Below, piece after piece: positions 42,911-44,660 of a DNA stretch of 44,660 nt. The first letter of the stretch is position 1. The number at the start of each line of letters is the position of its first letter. Source of the stretch: Symbiodinium natans (taxonomy: Eukaryota; Sar; Dinophyceae; Suessiales; Symbiodiniaceae); NCBI GenBank assembly GCA_905221605.1, contig CAJNDS010000868.1:845107-889766 (forward strand), written 5' to 3'. Below the pieces are notes generated by a model, which was not told the DNA's origin, made no database searches, and saw only the letters and a list, made by a program, of their open reading frames with translations. A program made the position numbers and the translations under genes.

Positions 42911-44242
42911 ATGGCCGCTTCCAGAGTGAAGACCACCAGTGATGACGCGTCTATCCAGAGACTTCTGCACGGTCAACCTGGAAGACAAGCGGCTGTGACT
43001 GTCCCGACGGGCAAATTGCCTCAGGGTGACTCGCCGCCTTCGCCCACAGAGATGCCACAGCTGCCGGAGGAGCAGGCTGCAAGGACAACGGGCTGTTTGC
43101 CTGGCATGAAGACTGTGGTGCGAGTGGCAGCGTCCTCAGCAGCAGTGATGTGCAAAAAATAACTGTCACCCAGCAAAACAATGTGCTCAGAGTGTGTGTG
43201 TTTGTGTGTGTGACATTCTGAGAACCCTGACCGCCAGGTGCATGAGCGACTCCCTGCCTTCTTGAAGTTGTCCGTCAAGAGTCTGTGTGACTTGGGGCCC
43301 TTCGAGATCGATGCCGCGAATCGTGGTCGGTGCAACTTCAAAGAGATTTGGTCTCCTGAGAACTGCAAAATCAGTGTGAGCCAGCAAAATATGTACGAAG
43401 CAGGAGGCACCATCTTTTGGGCGGATGTGGCAGGGTCAATGGACCGGGGGGAAGAGCTGGCCTTGGAGGAAGTGTCATGGAAAGAAATCTTTGACGTGGA
43501 GGAGAAGATGATGCCCTCCATCGACAAGCCGCTCTACTTCAAGAACCCCTTCCCTGTCTATGATGTGAGTGCGAATCTGGCTCACAAAGACACCTGGCCC
43601 GCTGGCTTGCGCCTCATGCGGGGCCACCTGCCCCTCCTGGCGTGGTACATGGCCATGGCAAGGGCCCTTGTCCAGAACGATGAGAAGAGAGTGAACCAGC
43701 TCTTCAACATGGGGATGACTTTGACACTCAGAGCCTACACTCTGAAAGGGCAAGAACTGCTGCTCAAGTCGCTCATTGAGAGTGAAAGTGTCAAAATCCC
43801 CGAGCTGGCGGATTCATTTCAAGACTTCTCGTACAAGGTCATGAGAATCCAGACCAAGTACCTCTCTGAGGGTGACGAGATCAAACAGAGCCAGCTCCTG
43901 AACTTGCTCCAGGATGATGGCGTGAGGTTCAATGGTGCCAGTGTGAACAAGACAATGCTGCAGGGCGCCCTTGCAGTGGCGACGACCCTCGACCCCGTCG
44001 ACGGCGTGAAGATCTTGACCAGGATCCATCGTGAGCATGGCCGAGATATCCTGTCCAATGGCTACACCAAGCTTGCAAGGGTGACCCAGATCGCGTCCAA
44101 GCAGGCCACCTTGTACTCTCAGCGCAGTGTGACAGATGACAGCGTGCAAGACTTGGGCCGCTCCCTGCTTCAGTACACGCTGGAGTCGCTTTACATTGCT
44201 CTCAAGCGTGAGCAGTGTGAGCCATCGTTACTCGGCCAATGA
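42911..44242 (+). CDS. Unrecognised protein, 402 residues, two exons
   Basis: ATG 42911 has a good context (TTGACCATGGCC). Exon 1 to 43114 encodes a Pro/Gln-rich start (MAASRVKTTSDDASIQ ... PPSPTEMPQLPEEQ). A 123-nt GT-AG intron (43115-43237, containing a (TG)n tract and ending ACCGCCAG) joins it in phase to a 334-codon exon ending TGA 44240-44242. The long exon reads as a well-behaved globular helical protein (HERLPAFLKLSVKSLCDLG ... LLAWYMAMARALVQNDEKR ... LLQDDGVRFNGASVNKTML). No catalytic motif, membrane span or signal peptide is evident and I recognise no family. Alternative donors (for example after CGA at 43121-43123) keep phase too. It carries 15-16 AGNGTSA heptamers in all codon phases. 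Confidence 0.6.
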
Positions 44243-44280
44243 ATTCATGTATGTTTAGAGTGTCAGGTTTCTTGGGGCTT

Positions 44281-44660
44281 GAGGCTTAGGGCGAGAGAGG
44301 CAAAGGAGGGAAGGAGAGGGAGAGAAGGAGAGAAGGAGAGAAGGAGAGAAGGAGAGAAGGAGAGAAGGAGAGAAGAAGGGGAGAAGGAGAGAAGGAGAGA
44401 AGGAGAGAAGGAGAGAAGGAGAGAAGGAGAGAAGGAGAGAAGGAGAGAAGGAGAGAAGGAGAGAAGGGAGAAGAAGAGAAGGAGAGAAAGAGAGAAAGAA
44501 GAAAAAGAGAAGGAGAGAAGGAGAGAAGGAGGAAGGAGGGAAGGAGAGAAGGAGAGAAGGAGAGAAGGAGAGAAGGAGAGAAGGAGAGAAGGAGAGAAGG
44601 AGAGAAGGAGAGAAAGAGAGAAAAAGAGAAGGAGAGAAGGAGAGAAGGAGAGAAGGAGAG
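44281..44660 (+). repeat. GGAGAGAA purine array running off the window end
   Basis: At least 45 copies of the 8-bp unit with small variants (GGGAGAAG, AAAGAGAG). Every base of the + strand here is a purine, so triplex or other non-B structure is possible. The true extent is unknown. Confidence 0.95.

Larger units (their letters stand above)
30421..44262 (+). other. Domain saturated with the strand-polar heptamer AGNGTSA
   Basis: Within these limits the + strand carries AGAGTGA, AGTGTGA, AGTGTCA, AGGGTGA, AGGGTCA, AGAGTCA and AGCGTSA at very high density. By-eye counts: about 28 in 30421-32349, about 20 in 38050-39510 and 16 in 42911-44262, against about one per 2,048 bases expected for random equal-base sequence. 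The complement TSACNCT is rare in the same stretches. The motif falls in exons in all codon phases and in non-coding parts. No function is known to me. Confidence 0.7.

Overview
This window looks like nuclear DNA of a dinoflagellate, possibly a Symbiodiniaceae-like alga. That is an inference from several traits: many interstitial arrays of the TTTAGGG telomere repeat in both orientations, short spliced genes all on the + strand, exon joins that keep frame only with GC or GA splice donors beside GT, lysine/glycine-rich low-complexity coding sequence, and abundant simple repeats and foldback elements. No rRNA, tRNA or bacterial-type operon was found.

The window has two domains. From 1 to about 30.4 kb it is gene-poor and peppered with telomere-type repeats. 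Its coding content is mostly of mobile-element type: a two-exon gene for a DUF3987-like ATPase (16.9-19.2 kb), an intronless zinc-ribbon transposase of the ISXO2/IS1595/Merlin kind (19.5-21.0 kb), a small unknown ORF (21.4-22.0 kb), and a damaged or multi-intron gene ending in an endonuclease/exonuclease/phosphatase (EEP) domain (22.6-25.4 kb). A telomere-repeat tract flanked by a 60-bp duplication interrupts the EEP gene. Around these lie a 9-bp minisatellite that folds back on itself (14.6-15.6 kb), an AT-rich island enclosing a telomere array (15.7-16.6 kb), and several hairpin elements.

From about 30.4 kb to 44.26 kb the sequence changes character. Telomere repeats nearly vanish and genes with very short introns follow each other on the + strand: a coiled-coil protein gene (31.3-32.3 kb), small Cys-rich genes (33.1, 35.7 and 36.5 kb), a repetitive KGKGD protein gene (33.5-35.6 kb), a five-exon hAT-like transposase-derived gene (38.1-41.5 kb), a small basic protein (41.6 kb) and an unrecognised 402-residue protein (42.9-44.2 kb). 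The whole domain is saturated on the + strand with the heptamer AG-N-GT-S-A (S = G or C), about one per 70-90 bases where counted by hand against about one per 2 kb expected. It occurs in exons in every codon phase and between genes. I know of no described feature that explains it, and it is the most striking signal here. The window ends inside a purine GGAGAGAA array.

Exon models were built by eye from reading-frame continuity and splice-like ends. Boundaries are proposals, and no database search was possible.
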